DNA from: CAVVPY01 sp963750295
GTDB taxonomy: Bacteria > Actinomycetota > Actinomycetes > Mycobacteriales > Jatrophihabitantaceae
Reading direction: 5' to 3'
Assembly: GCA_963750295.1 (NCBI GenBank)
Contig: CAVVPY010000001.1
Coordinates: forward strand, 1,736,001 to 1,800,000
DNA: 64,000 nt
Shown here: positions 35,419-43,537 of the stretch, in pieces
Position numbering within the stretch: the stretch's first letter is position 1
Layout of the letters: the number at the start of each line of letters is the position of its first letter
Program-made: the position numbers and the translations under genes
The notes under the pieces: model-generated
Told to the model about the DNA's origin: nothing
What the model saw: only the letters and a program-made list of their open reading frames with translations
Databases searched by the model: none

Positions 35419-35482
35419 CCGCCTTGCAGGTCGAAAGCGGCGAATCCGACCGATTTCGCGGTCTTCTCAGCCTGCAAGGCGG
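35419..35482 (-). terminator. Perfect 12-bp inverted repeat between DUF4331 and FAH genes
   Basis: CCGCCTTGCAGG (35419-35430) and CCTGCAAGGCGG (35471-35482) are exact complements around a 40-nt loop, which itself can fold (CGAA/TTCG). It lies just after the DUF4331 stop and before the FAH start. A transcript end is the simplest role, but there is no T-tract, and the long loop also suits an interspersed repeat element. Confidence 0.5.
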
Positions 35483-35497
35483 GGTGGGCGGGGTAGC

Positions 35498-36871
35498 TCA
35501 AGTGGCGGGCGTCCCCGGCGTCGTCTGGTAGCCGCCGGCCGGCGTCCCGAGGTAGGGGAAGGTGTCGAGGTAGGGCGAGTTGGTGTTCGAGGTCCCGTCG
35601 ACGAGCACCGCCGCCGCGCCGTCGGGGGTGTAGCCCGGGTCGACGAGCGGGATCGTCGCGCCGGCCACCGCACGCAGGTTCACCGCGACGATGTCGTCGA
35701 AAACGCGCCGGCCGTTCGGGAAGCCCGCGGCGTCGCCGGCGATCAGGCCGATCGGGTTCGGGGACTTGGACGGCCGGACGGCGAGGTTGAGCCGCAGCAG
35801 ATCTGCCTGGGTCGGGCCGGTGTAGTTCTGGAATCCCGGCACCACGCCGGACGGGATGCCGGTGAGCAGGATCGCGAGCAGGTCGGCGCGCGGCTTGGTG
35901 TACGCGGCCAGATTCGGGAACACCCCCGGGTAGAGCACGGGCAACAGTTTCGCCAGTTCCGGCCGGGCGACGAGGTTCGCGAAGTCGGAGTCGTTCTCGG
36001 GTGCGGTGGCGTTCCACCGGTCCTTGCGCGCCATCGGCACGATGACCTCGTTGAACAGCGGCATGCCCAGCCGCGACACCTGGATGTACGGGCCGTACGA
36101 GCGAGCCCGGAAGTCGTCGAGGACACGCACGCGTTGCCGCTTCGCCGAGGCGTACACACCGATGACGGCGCGAGGGTCGTCCACCTCGGTCGGCACGCTG
36201 CCGTCGACGGTGAGGTCGGCCTTCGGGACCTGGATCGCGATGCTGTGCACGTTCAGTGCCTGCCCGCCGTTGACGCCCATCGCGTCCGCGGACGGAATCA
36301 GGTGCAGGTGCTGGAACGGCCGCAACGTGCCGAGGTCGAAGATGCTGCCCAGGTCGACGAAGAAGCCCTCGGCGCGCTGACCGGCGAACACGCGCCGCCC
36401 GCCGCCGAGGGCGTGGTTCGCCTCGTCGGTGAAGTGCTCGTAGTCGGGGGTGCTGCGCGGGCCGATGTTCACAGGCGGCACGGTCAGGTCGGCACCCAGC
36501 ACCTGCGTGCTGCCGTCCCGGTTGACCCGGGTGACGGTGTAGTACTGCGGCCGGTTCCACGAAGGATCGGTGATCGACAGGATCTGGCCGGTGTTGTAGA
36601 GGAAGGTCCGGCGGTTTCGGATCTCGGTGCGGAACTGGAACTGGTAGGTGACCTCGCTGACGACATCGCGGCCGTTGGTCACGTGGATCTCATAGAGAAC
36701 GTCGTCGTCGAACTCGTAGAAGTTCGGGCCGCCGTCCGGTTTCTGCAGCGGGATGAAGTTGGCGATCAGCGTGACGAAGCCGGGCCGGTCCGGGCTGACG
36801 AACGCGTAGAGATCGGTGTTGTCGGCGGCCGGATCCTTCGAGATCTCCGGAGCTTCGCGATGTGAGGACAT
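35498..36871 (-). CDS. DUF4331 domain-containing protein
   Basis: 457 residues. The start MSSHREAPEISKDPAADNTD, then LYAFVSPDRPGFVTLIANFI, is the DUF4331 signature. Later conserved blocks include RLGMPLFNEVIVPMARKDRW and PNGRRVFDDIVAVNLRAVAG. Members are beta-rich proteins of unknown function, often in stress- or envelope-related loci. No signal peptide is visible, although many relatives act outside the cytoplasm. AAGGG lies before the ATG. It follows the small Tat-signal gene and may need a partner for export. Confidence 0.9.
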   Translation of the reverse strand: MSSHREAPEISKDPAADNTDLYAFVSPDRPGFVTLIANFIPLQKPDGGPNFYEFDDDVLYEIHVTNGRDVVSEVTYQFQFRTEIRNRRTFLYNTGQILSITDPSWNRPQYYTVTRVNRDGSTQVLGADLTVPPVNIGPRSTPDYEHFTDEANHALGGGRRVFAGQRAEGFFVDLGSIFDLGTLRPFQHLHLIPSADAMGVNGGQALNVHSIAIQVPKADLTVDGSVPTEVDDPRAVIGVYASAKRQRVRVLDDFRARSYGPYIQVSRLGMPLFNEVIVPMARKDRWNATAPENDSDFANLVARPELAKLLPVLYPGVFPNLAAYTKPRADLLAILLTGIPSGVVPGFQNYTGPTQADLLRLNLAVRPSKSPNPIGLIAGDAAGFPNGRRVFDDIVAVNLRAVAGATIPLVDPGYTPDGAAAVLVDGTSNTNSPYLDTFPYLGTPAGGYQTTPGTPAT

Positions 36872-36915
36872 GGCAGACCCTTTTCAGCCAGGGACGACAA
36901 GAACGTCAGGTGCGG

Positions 36916-37167
36916 CTACTGCGCCGCGCGAGCGAGACGGTTCACGAGATCGCGGTCACGGACGACGACCTCGCGCTCGCCCACCATGAGCGTCAATTCA
37001 CCCGAGCGGGCGTCCTTGACGTAGGCCAGGAGCGGGCCGGCGGCGGTGGCGTTTCCCGTCGAGGGCGTAGCGCCCGCCGCACCTGCGGGCAAGGTGGCCG
37101 CCACCCCCGCCGCTGCAGCCCCGGCGCCAGCCAGGATGAGAAAATTTCGACGGGATGATTCGGCCAT
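36916..37167 (-). CDS. Small protein with Tat signal peptide
   Basis: 83 residues from the ATG at 37167. The N-terminus MAESSRRNFLILAGAGAAAA has the twin-arginine SRRNFL motif and hydrophobic stretch, with a probable cleavage near AGA. The mature ~50 residues (SGELTLMVGEREVVVRDRDL) resemble short actinobacterial twin-arginine proteins of unknown role. It is 44 bp upstream of the DUF4331 gene on the same strand, so the two are likely cotranscribed. A longer frame to 37287 lacks a good start. Confidence 0.75.
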   Translation of the reverse strand: MAESSRRNFLILAGAGAAAAGVAATLPAGAAGATPSTGNATAAGPLLAYVKDARSGELTLMVGEREVVVRDRDLVNRLARAAQ

Positions 37168-37353
37168 CGCTCGTGCCCTTCCCCCGACCAGATCCACCGT
37201 GACCATGCCGGGCACGGTGTCGCTGGGCCACCACACAGGACCGTATTGCGCCGAAAAGCGGATGACAAGAGAGTCATATTGATGCATTTCCGAAAGACTT
37301 TTTCAACGTCACATGTTGGTCGTCCCGATGCGCAGGTCAAGATCCCGGTCGGC

Positions 37354-37359
37354 AATAAT
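37354..37359 (+). promoter_or_regulatory. -10 AATAAT of the Cys/His-tail membrane protein gene
   Basis: AATAAT ends exactly 6 nt before the GTG at 37366, so a leaderless transcript is likely. Confidence 0.5.
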
Positions 37360-37365
37360 CGACGC

Positions 37366-37809
37366 GTGTCGTCCCGGTTGTCAGGAATCCCCGTCGTCAA
37401 GCGGCGTCGACTCGCCGCGACCCTGGGGCTGTTCGCGGCGCTGTTCGCGGCAGTGGGCGCGGTCGCCGCAACCGGGCGCACCAGCGCCGCCGCCCCGGTT
37501 TTCGCGGCCATCGCGGTCGGCGTGGCGTTACTGCTCGCTCTGGTGGCGTGGGGCGTGGTGAACAGCGTCCGCACCGACGAGGCCGAGGCGCGGCTCGATG
37601 CCGCGATCGAGGCGACCATCGCGGCGCAGCCCGGGCGGCAGCAGTTCTGCGACTGCGGCCACGAGCACGACCCCGACGAACTGCATGTGAGCGAGGCCTG
37701 CGAGCACGACGGCACCGGGGCGGCCTGCGCCCACGACTGCCAGTCGTGCGTACTCGGCGCGCTACGCCCGTCGCCCACCGCGACGCGCGAACAGCGGGCT
37801 ACTCGCTAG
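37366..37809 (+). CDS. Membrane protein with Cys/His-rich C-terminal tail
   Basis: 147 residues. Two membrane helices (LAATLGLFAALFAAVGAVAA and PVFAAIAVGVALLLALVAWG) are followed by a charged helix and a tail with CDCGHEHDPDELHVSEACEH, then DGTGAACAHDCQSC. This clusters six Cys and four His, which looks like a metal-binding site on one face of the membrane. I do not recognise the family by name. The GTG at 37366 is supported by a -10 six bases upstream. The 3' end overlaps cimA by 11 bp, tail to tail. Confidence 0.75.
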   Translation: MSSRLSGIPVVKRRRLAATLGLFAALFAAVGAVAATGRTSAAAPVFAAIAVGVALLLALVAWGVVNSVRTDEAEARLDAAIEATIAAQPGRQQFCDCGHEHDPDELHVSEACEHDGTGAACAHDCQSCVLGALRPSPTATREQRATR

Positions 37810-39382
37810 TCAGCAATCCGAACCGCACCGCGTCGTGCAGCGCGAGCCAGGATGCCTCGACGACGTTGCCGTGGACCCCGACCGTCGTCCATTCCCGGCG
37901 GCGGTCCGAGGTCTCTATGAGCACCCGGGTCACCGCATCGGTGCCGTGCCGGCCCGGGACTATGCGCACCTTGTAGTCGGTCAGTTCGAGGTCCTTCAGC
38001 CTCGGGTACACCGGCGCGAGCGCCTTGCGTAGCGCGCGGTCCAGCGCATTGACCGGGCCGTTGCCCTCTTCGGTCGCGATGATGCGCTCCCCCGCCGCCA
38101 ACACCTTCACCGTGGCCTCGCTCACCATTGCGCCGTCCTCGCGCCGGTCGACGGTGACCCGGTACGACTCGACCGTGAACAGGTCCGGGACCGGTTCGGT
38201 GGCGGACAGCTCGTCGCGCAGCAGCAGCTCGAACGAGGCGTCGGCCGCCTCGTAGGACCACCCCTCCGCCTCACGCTGCTTGACCTGCTCGACGACCTTG
38301 CCCACGACATCCGGTCTCGACATCAGGTCCACACCGAGTTCGCCGGCCTTCAGCTCGACCGATGCGCGCCCGGCCATCTCGGTCACGAGAATCCGCTGAT
38401 CGTTACCGACGATGGTCGGGTCGAGGTGGTTGTACATCTCGGGCGCGACCTTGATGGCGGACGCGTGCAGGCCCGCCTTGTGGGCGAACGCGGCCGCGCC
38501 GACGTACGGCGCGTGCGTGTCGGGCGCGAGATTGGCGATCTCGGCGATCGCGTGCGCCACCCGCTGCATCTCGACCAGGCAGCCGTCGGGCAGCACGTCG
38601 AGGCCCATCTTCGTCACCAGTCCGCCGATGACGGAGAAGATGTTCGCGTTGCCTGCCCGCTCGCCGTAGCCGTTCGCCGTCCCCTGCACGTGCGTCGCGC
38701 CCGCCTCGACGGCGGCGAAGGTGTTCGCGACGGCACAACCGGTGTCGTCCTGCGTGTGAATACCCAGGCGGATGCCGGCCCGCCGCGCCACGTCCGTCAC
38801 GACCGTCTGCACGCCCATCGGCAGCATGCCGCCGTTGGTGTCACACAGCACGCCGACGTCCGCTCCGGCCGCCGCAGCCGTGTCGAGCAGGCGCACGCCG
38901 TAGTCGGGATCGAGCCGGTAGCCGTCGAAGAAGTGCTCGCAGTCGACGAACACCCGCCGCCCTTCGGCGCGCAGGAACGCGACCGTGTCGCGCACCATCG
39001 CCAAGTTCTCCTCCGGGGTGGTGTGCAGCGCGTCCCGCACGTGCCACACCGAGGATTTCGCGACGAGCGTCACGACCTGCGCCCGCGAGTCGAGCAGCGC
39101 TCGCACCTGCGGGTCGTCCTCGACCCGTACCCCGGCCTTGCGGGTCGCGCCGAAGGCCACCAGGACGGCGTTGGTCAGCGCCAACTCACCATCGGCGGCA
39201 CGGGCGAAGAATTCGGTGTCCTTGGGCATCGCGCCCGGCCAGCCACCCTCGATGAACCCGACGCCCACCTCGTCGAGCAACCGCGCGATTGCCAGCTTGT
39301 CGGCAACCGAGTAGGTGATGCCTTCACGCTGCGCACCGTCACGCAACGTGGTGTCGAAGACGTGGAACTCGTCGGTCTGCAT
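37799..39382 (-). CDS. cimA: (R)-citramalate synthase
   Basis: 527 residues, CimA length. The catalytic N-terminus has FHVFDTTLRDGAQREGITYS (DTTLRDG motif) and FIEGGWPGAMPKDTEFF. HTQDDTGCAVANTFAAVEAG and GNANIFSVIGGLVTKMGLDV continue the DRE-TIM barrel, and AFAHKAGLHASAIK follows. The C-terminal LeuA-type regulatory domain is present (TVGVHGNVVEASWLALHDAV). It condenses pyruvate and acetyl-CoA to citramalate, the start of the threonine-independent route to 2-oxobutyrate and isoleucine. The leader ORF with Ile codons and the attenuator upstream support Ile control. Confidence 0.92.
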   Translation of the reverse strand: MQTDEFHVFDTTLRDGAQREGITYSVADKLAIARLLDEVGVGFIEGGWPGAMPKDTEFFARAADGELALTNAVLVAFGATRKAGVRVEDDPQVRALLDSRAQVVTLVAKSSVWHVRDALHTTPEENLAMVRDTVAFLRAEGRRVFVDCEHFFDGYRLDPDYGVRLLDTAAAAGADVGVLCDTNGGMLPMGVQTVVTDVARRAGIRLGIHTQDDTGCAVANTFAAVEAGATHVQGTANGYGERAGNANIFSVIGGLVTKMGLDVLPDGCLVEMQRVAHAIAEIANLAPDTHAPYVGAAAFAHKAGLHASAIKVAPEMYNHLDPTIVGNDQRILVTEMAGRASVELKAGELGVDLMSRPDVVGKVVEQVKQREAEGWSYEAADASFELLLRDELSATEPVPDLFTVESYRVTVDRREDGAMVSEATVKVLAAGERIIATEEGNGPVNALDRALRKALAPVYPRLKDLELTDYKVRIVPGRHGTDAVTRVLIETSDRRREWTTVGVHGNVVEASWLALHDAVRFGLLTSE

Positions 39383-39405
39383 GGGGGTCCTTCGGGTCGG
39401 GCGGC

Positions 39406-39440
39406 AAACGAAAGACCCCCCGCCTGGTGGCGGAGGGTCT
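39406..39440 (-). terminator. Attenuator hairpin before cimA
   Basis: On the minus strand a 12-bp stem (AGACCCTCCGCC, loop ACCA, GGCGGGGGGTCT) is followed by TTCGTTT, 24 nt before the cimA ATG. A second GC-rich inverted repeat (39441-39451 with 39462-39472) lies between it and the leader ORF, as expected for alternative attenuation structures. Confidence 0.85.
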
Positions 39441-39471
39441 GCGCGTCGGACGTAGGGCTGGGTCCGGCGCG

Positions 39472-39501
39472 CTAGCTGATAATGATCGAGGACAAGTGCA
39501 C
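39472..39501 (-). CDS. cimA leader peptide with three consecutive Ile codons
   Basis: A 9-residue frame from the GTG at 39501: M-H-L-S-S-I-I-I-S then TAG. The Ile codons ATC-ATT-ATC sit at residues 6-8. CACACT ends 6 nt before the GTG, so it is probably a leaderless transcript start. Directly downstream come a GC-rich hairpin and a terminator, then cimA. Ribosome stalling at the Ile codons under isoleucine limitation would favour read-through. The role is inferred from layout; I know of no prior description of a cimA leader peptide. Confidence 0.75.
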   Translation of the reverse strand: MHLSSIIIS

Positions 39502-39541
39502 GCTACGAGTGTGCCACAGTGCCCGCCCTGACCGCAGTCGG

Positions 39542-40564
39542 TCAGCCGGCGGCGGCCTTTGCCAGCCGCTCGCCGATCTCGCCCGTGCTCCCCGGCGCAT
39601 TCGGGTCCCGCGCGGCGAGGTCGGCGGCAACGGCCGCCTCGACACGGGCCGCGGCCTCGGGCTCGCCGAGATGGGTCAGCAGCATCGACACCGACAACAC
39701 CGCCGCCGTCGGGTCGGCCCTGCCCTGGCCGGCGATGTCGGGAGCCGACCCGTGCACGGGTTCGAACATGGACGGGTTCGTGCCGCTGACATCGAGGTTT
39801 CCGCTCGCGGCCAGGCCGATGCCGCCGGCGATCGCGGCGGCGAGGTCGGTGAGGATGTCGCCGAACAGGTTGTCGGTGACGATCACGTCGTAGCGCCCAG
39901 GGTCGGTGACGAGATAGATCGTGGCCGCGTCCACGTGGTTGTAGGCGACCTTGATGTCCGGGAAGTCGACGGCAACCCGAGCGACGGTGCGGAACCACAG
40001 GTCGCCGGCATTGGTCAGGACGTTGTTCTTGTGCACCAGCGTGAGGTGCTTGCGCGGCCGCGCCTGTGCACGTCCGAACGCGTCACGGACGACCCGCTCG
40101 ACGCCGAAGGCGGTGTTGACCGACACCTCGGTCGCGATCTCGTGGGGCGTGCCCTTGCGCAGGACGCCCCCGTTGCCCGCGTACGGACCCTCGGTTCCCT
40201 CACGCACCACGACGAAGTCGATCGGTGGCTCGCCGGCGAGCGGGGTGGCGACTCCGGGGTACAGCTTCGCCGGGCGCAGGTTGACGTGGTGGTCGAGTTC
40301 GAATCGCAGCCGCAGCAGCAGGCCGCGCTCGAGCACGCCGGACGGGACGGTCGGGTCGCCGACCGCGCCGAGCAGGATCGCGTCCTGCCCGCGCAGTTCC
40401 TCGAGCACCGAGTCGGGCAGCGTCTCGCCGGTGCGGTGCCAGCGCGCGGCGCCGAGGTCGTAGTGGGTGGCTGCCACGCCGGGCAGCACCGCGTCCAGCA
40501 CCCGCAGGGCCTGCTCGGTGACCTCGATACCGATTCCGTCACCCGGGATGACCGCAAGTTGCAT
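39542..40564 (-). CDS. leuB: 3-Isopropylmalate dehydrogenase
   Basis: 340 residues. QLAVIPGDGIGIEVTEQALR at the N-terminus, GERGLLLRL-type substrate loop (VLERGLLLRLRFELDHHVNL), NHVDAATIYLVTDPGRYDVI and NLFGDILTDLAAAIAGGIGL (metal-binding Asp residues), and MFEPVHGSAPDIAGQGRADP are all present. It performs the oxidative decarboxylation in leucine synthesis and acts on 3-methylmalate in the citramalate route. TAGGGT ends 6 nt before the ATG (40571-40576), so it has its own leaderless promoter. Confidence 0.95.
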   Translation of the reverse strand: MQLAVIPGDGIGIEVTEQALRVLDAVLPGVAATHYDLGAARWHRTGETLPDSVLEELRGQDAILLGAVGDPTVPSGVLERGLLLRLRFELDHHVNLRPAKLYPGVATPLAGEPPIDFVVVREGTEGPYAGNGGVLRKGTPHEIATEVSVNTAFGVERVVRDAFGRAQARPRKHLTLVHKNNVLTNAGDLWFRTVARVAVDFPDIKVAYNHVDAATIYLVTDPGRYDVIVTDNLFGDILTDLAAAIAGGIGLAASGNLDVSGTNPSMFEPVHGSAPDIAGQGRADPTAAVLSVSMLLTHLGEPEAAARVEAAVAADLAARDPNAPGSTGEIGERLAKAAAG

Positions 40565-40570
40565 GCGGCG

Positions 40571-40576
40571 ACCCTA
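40571..40576 (-). promoter_or_regulatory. -10 TAGGGT of leuB
   Basis: On the minus strand TAGGGT ends 6 nt before the leuB ATG and overlaps the last codons of the MFS gene upstream. No ribosome site is present. Confidence 0.55.
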
Positions 40577-41881
40577 TCGAGCGCTGTGTGCCAGAGAGGG
40601 GCCTGGCTGGTCGTCCCCGACGTAGCTGGGCAGTTCCCGCATGGTCCGCAGCGGCGAGAGGAGCACCGGCAGGAGCGCCACGACGCCACCGATCGCGGCG
40701 ATGAGCAGCGTGTCGCGCACACCGATCGTCGCGCCGAGGATGCCGCCGAGCAACGCGCCGAGTGGGATCGTGCCCCACACGAAGAAGCGCATCGTGGCGT
40801 TCATCCGGCCGAGCAGCGCAGGTGGGGTCAGTCCCTGCCGGAAGCTGACCTGGGTGATGTTGTAGACGACTGTTGCGCCCCACCCGACCAGTTGCGCGAG
40901 TGCCAGTAGCCCGAGGGTCCAATCGCGGTGGACGAACGGGACCACGAACGCACCCGGAAGGCTCACCGCGATGCTGATCCAGATCGTCGGTCCCTGCCCC
41001 AGACGGGCGGCGATCCGCGGCGCGAGCAGTGACCCGATCAGCCCGCCGACAGCGGCGACCGACGTGAACAGGCCGATGATGCCGGCCGAGAGGTCCAGCT
41101 CCCGAGCGAGCAGGATGTAGTAGACGGGGAAGGCCACGTTGGCGAACAGATTGGCCGAGCCGGTGCACGCGGCGATCGCGCGCAGCAGGCGGTTGCCCAG
41201 GACGAAACGCAGGCCTTCGACGACCTCACGACCGAGGTGCCGATCGGGCTTACGGGGCGGCTTCGGCGGCCGAGCCTTGATCGCGGCCACCCACGACGCC
41301 GACCACAGGAAGCTCACCGCGTCGATCAGCACCGCGTACGGCGCGGTGAACACCTGGATCAACACCCCGCCGACACCCGGTCCGGCGATCTGCGCGACTG
41401 ACTCGCTTGCCTGCAACTTGGAGTTGCCCTCGACGAGCGCCTGGCGGTCGACGAGCGCGGGAAGGTAGGACTGGTAGGCGACGTCGAAGAACACGGTGCC
41501 GACGCCAGTGAGTAGCGCGACGACGTAGAGCTGACCGATCGTGAGCACGCCGAGCAGGTGCGCGACGGGGATCGACCCGAGCGCCGCAGCGCGGATCAGG
41601 TCATTCGCGACGAGTACCCAGCGGTACCGCATCCGGTCGACCCAGGCGCCCGCGGGCAGGCCGATGATCAGGAAGGCAAGCATTTCGAGGGCAGCCAGCA
41701 GCCCGACCTCGAACGTCGATGCGTGCAGCACGAGGATCGCGACGAGCGGCAGCGCCAGCTGGCTGATGAAGGTGCCGAACTGGCTGACGGTTTCGCCGAT
41801 CCACAGCCGGCGGAAGTCCAGGTGATGCCAGAGCCCGCCGCGTCGCGCGATCACCGCGCTGGACGTCGGCTCGGTGGTCAC
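40574..41881 (-). CDS. MFS transporter (EntS/DHA3-type exporter)
   Basis: About 435 residues from the GTG at 41881 (an ATG four codons earlier is also open). Twelve hydrophobic segments are visible. The conserved blocks FRRLWIGETVSQFGTFISQL and GPGVGGVLIQVFTAPYAVLI, a loop rich in Pro/Lys (RPPKPPRKPDRHLGREVVEG), and FRQGLTPPALLGRMNATMRF match the DHA3/enterobactin-exporter type. It probably exports small hydrophobic compounds. It is divergent from an ArsR-family gene with a palindromic operator between, so it is probably the regulated target. Confidence 0.88.
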   Translation of the reverse strand: MTTEPTSSAVIARRGGLWHHLDFRRLWIGETVSQFGTFISQLALPLVAILVLHASTFEVGLLAALEMLAFLIIGLPAGAWVDRMRYRWVLVANDLIRAAALGSIPVAHLLGVLTIGQLYVVALLTGVGTVFFDVAYQSYLPALVDRQALVEGNSKLQASESVAQIAGPGVGGVLIQVFTAPYAVLIDAVSFLWSASWVAAIKARPPKPPRKPDRHLGREVVEGLRFVLGNRLLRAIAACTGSANLFANVAFPVYYILLARELDLSAGIIGLFTSVAAVGGLIGSLLAPRIAARLGQGPTIWISIAVSLPGAFVVPFVHRDWTLGLLALAQLVGWGATVVYNITQVSFRQGLTPPALLGRMNATMRFFVWGTIPLGALLGGILGATIGVRDTLLIAAIGGVVALLPVLLSPLRTMRELPSYVGDDQPGPSLAHSAR

Positions 41882-41899
41882 GGCGCAGATCATCCGTCC

Positions 41900-41923
41900 A
41901 GTGATTGAGATTTGTCAATCACT
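41900..41923. promoter_or_regulatory. Operator palindrome between MFS and ArsR genes
   Basis: AGTGATTGA, six bases, then TCAATCACT: perfect 9-bp arms, a typical ArsR-family site. It is located between the divergent starts, close to the -10 of the regulator gene. Confidence 0.75.
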
Positions 41924-41927
41924 TATC

Positions 41928-41933
41928 TACGAT
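41928..41933 (+). promoter_or_regulatory. -10 TACGAT of the ArsR-family gene
   Basis: TACGAT ends exactly 6 nt before the GTG at 41940 and 4 nt after the operator palindrome. Confidence 0.6.
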
Positions 41934-41939
41934 CACACC

Positions 41940-42464
41940 GTGACCCGGCGATCCGCCGCCGGCCCTGCCCAGCGCCGGCCGGCCACCGACGACGAGGCGC
42001 GGGCGCTCGCGTCGACCCTGCGGCTGCGGATCCTGCGCGTGTGCCGCCGCGATCCGCGCTCGAACAAGGAGATCGCCGACACCCTGGGCCAGGACCCCGC
42101 CACCACGCTGCACCACGTCCGCCGCCTCGTCGACACCGGTTTCCTCGCTGCCCAGCCGGCGCGCCGCGGCACGCGCGGCGCGCGGGAGATCCCCTACCTG
42201 GCAACGAACAAGTCGTGGCAGATCAGCACCCCGAGCACGTCCAATGTCATGGTCAACGTGTTCCTCGAGGAGCTCGCCCTCGTGCCACCCACCGAACTCG
42301 ACACCTCACGGTTGGGGCTGCGCCTGCCGCCCACGGACCTGAACGATTTCCGAGAGCGGCTGCAGGCGCTGCTCGACGAGTACTCGGAGCTGCCCGACGA
42401 CCAGACAGCGCAGGCAATCTCGGTGTTCGTCGCGATACACCCGGATCCGAACCGCCCGTCCTGA
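41940..42464 (+). CDS. ArsR/winged-helix family regulator
   Basis: 174 residues. ALASTLRLRILRVCRRDPRS opens the winged helix, NKEIADTLGQDPATTLHHVR is the recognition helix, and LVDTGFLAAQPARRG leads into the wing. The C-terminal part is helical and shows no Cys metal-binding motif, so it is not a metal sensor. GTG at 41940 is chosen because TACGAT ends 6 nt before it; an upstream in-frame start at 41874 would run through the operator. Probably controls the divergent MFS exporter. Confidence 0.85.
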   Translation: MTRRSAAGPAQRRPATDDEARALASTLRLRILRVCRRDPRSNKEIADTLGQDPATTLHHVRRLVDTGFLAAQPARRGTRGAREIPYLATNKSWQISTPSTSNVMVNVFLEELALVPPTELDTSRLGLRLPPTDLNDFRERLQALLDEYSELPDDQTAQAISVFVAIHPDPNRPS

Positions 42465-42487
42465 GCCACTCACTCGCGCGGGTCGGC

Positions 42488-43516
42488 TCAGCGAGCGGCC
42501 GTGCCCTCGGTGTAGTCGTCGTCCGAGCGCACCCATGACATCAACCCGCGCAGCTTGCGGCCGGTCGCCTCGATCGGGTGTGTCTCGCCCTTCTCGCGCA
42601 GCGCCTTGAACTCCGGCGCGCCGGCGTCCTGGTCGGCGATGAATCGGGCCGCGAAAGAACCGTCCTGGATGTCGCGCAGCACGCCCTGCATATTCTGCTT
42701 CACCCGCTCGTCGATGACCCGGGGTCCGGACACGTAGTCGCCGTACTCGGCGGTGTCGGACACCGACCACCGCTGCTTGGCGATCCCGCCCTCGTACATC
42801 AGGTCGACGATGAGCTTGAGCTCGTGCAGGCACTCGAAGTACGCGATCTCGGGCGCGTACCCGGCCTCGGTCAGCACCTCGAAGCCGTACATCACCAACT
42901 GCGACGCGCCACCGCACAGGACGGCCTGCTCGCCGAACAGGTCGGTCTCGGTCTCTTCGGTGAACGTGGTCTTGATCGCACCGGCGCGCGCACCGCCGAT
43001 CGCCTTGGCGTAGGACAGCGCGAGGTCGAAGGCCGAGCCGGACGCATCCTGCTCGACCGCAACCAGGACCGGCACGCCCTTGCCGTCGACGAACTGGCGC
43101 CGCACGAGGTGCCCGGGACCCTTAGGGGCGACCATCGCGACGTCCACGGTCGCCGGCGGCTTGATGTAGCCGTAGCGGATGTTGAACCCGTGCCCGAAGA
43201 AGATCGCGTCGCCGTCGTTGAGGTTGGGCTCGATCGACTCGGTGTAGAGCGCTCGCTGGGCCGGGTCAGGGGCCAGCACCATGATCAGGTCGGCCTCGGC
43301 GCACGCGTCACCCGGCGTGAGCACCCGCAGGCCCTCGTCCTCGGCCTTGGCCCTGCTCCGCGAGCCTTCGGGCAGTCCGACTCGGACGTCCACGCCCGAG
43401 TCGCGAAGCGACAACGCGTGCGCGTGGCCCTGGCTGCCGTACCCGAGGACGGCGACCTTTCGGCCCTGGACGATCGACAGATCGGCGTCGTCGTCGTAGA
43501 AGATCTCCACTGCCAT
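42488..43516 (-). CDS. ilvC: Ketol-acid reductoisomerase (class I)
   Basis: 342 residues, the class I length. VAVLGYGSQGHAHALSLRDS is the NADPH motif, FFGHGFNIRYGYIKPP and VAMVAPKGPGHLVRRQF follow, and DLFGEQAVLCGGASQLVMYG together with AYFECLHELKLIVDLMYEGG carry the Mg2+-binding acidic residues. It converts acetolactate or acetohydroxybutyrate to the dihydroxy acids. It follows ilvN by 21 nt on the same strand and ends the ilvB-racemase-ilvN-ilvC operon. Confidence 0.96.
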   Translation of the reverse strand: MAVEIFYDDDADLSIVQGRKVAVLGYGSQGHAHALSLRDSGVDVRVGLPEGSRSRAKAEDEGLRVLTPGDACAEADLIMVLAPDPAQRALYTESIEPNLNDGDAIFFGHGFNIRYGYIKPPATVDVAMVAPKGPGHLVRRQFVDGKGVPVLVAVEQDASGSAFDLALSYAKAIGGARAGAIKTTFTEETETDLFGEQAVLCGGASQLVMYGFEVLTEAGYAPEIAYFECLHELKLIVDLMYEGGIAKQRWSVSDTAEYGDYVSGPRVIDERVKQNMQGVLRDIQDGSFAARFIADQDAGAPEFKALREKGETHPIEATGRKLRGLMSWVRSDDDYTEGTAAR

Positions 43517-43537
43517 GATGCGGTGTCCTTTGCGGTG

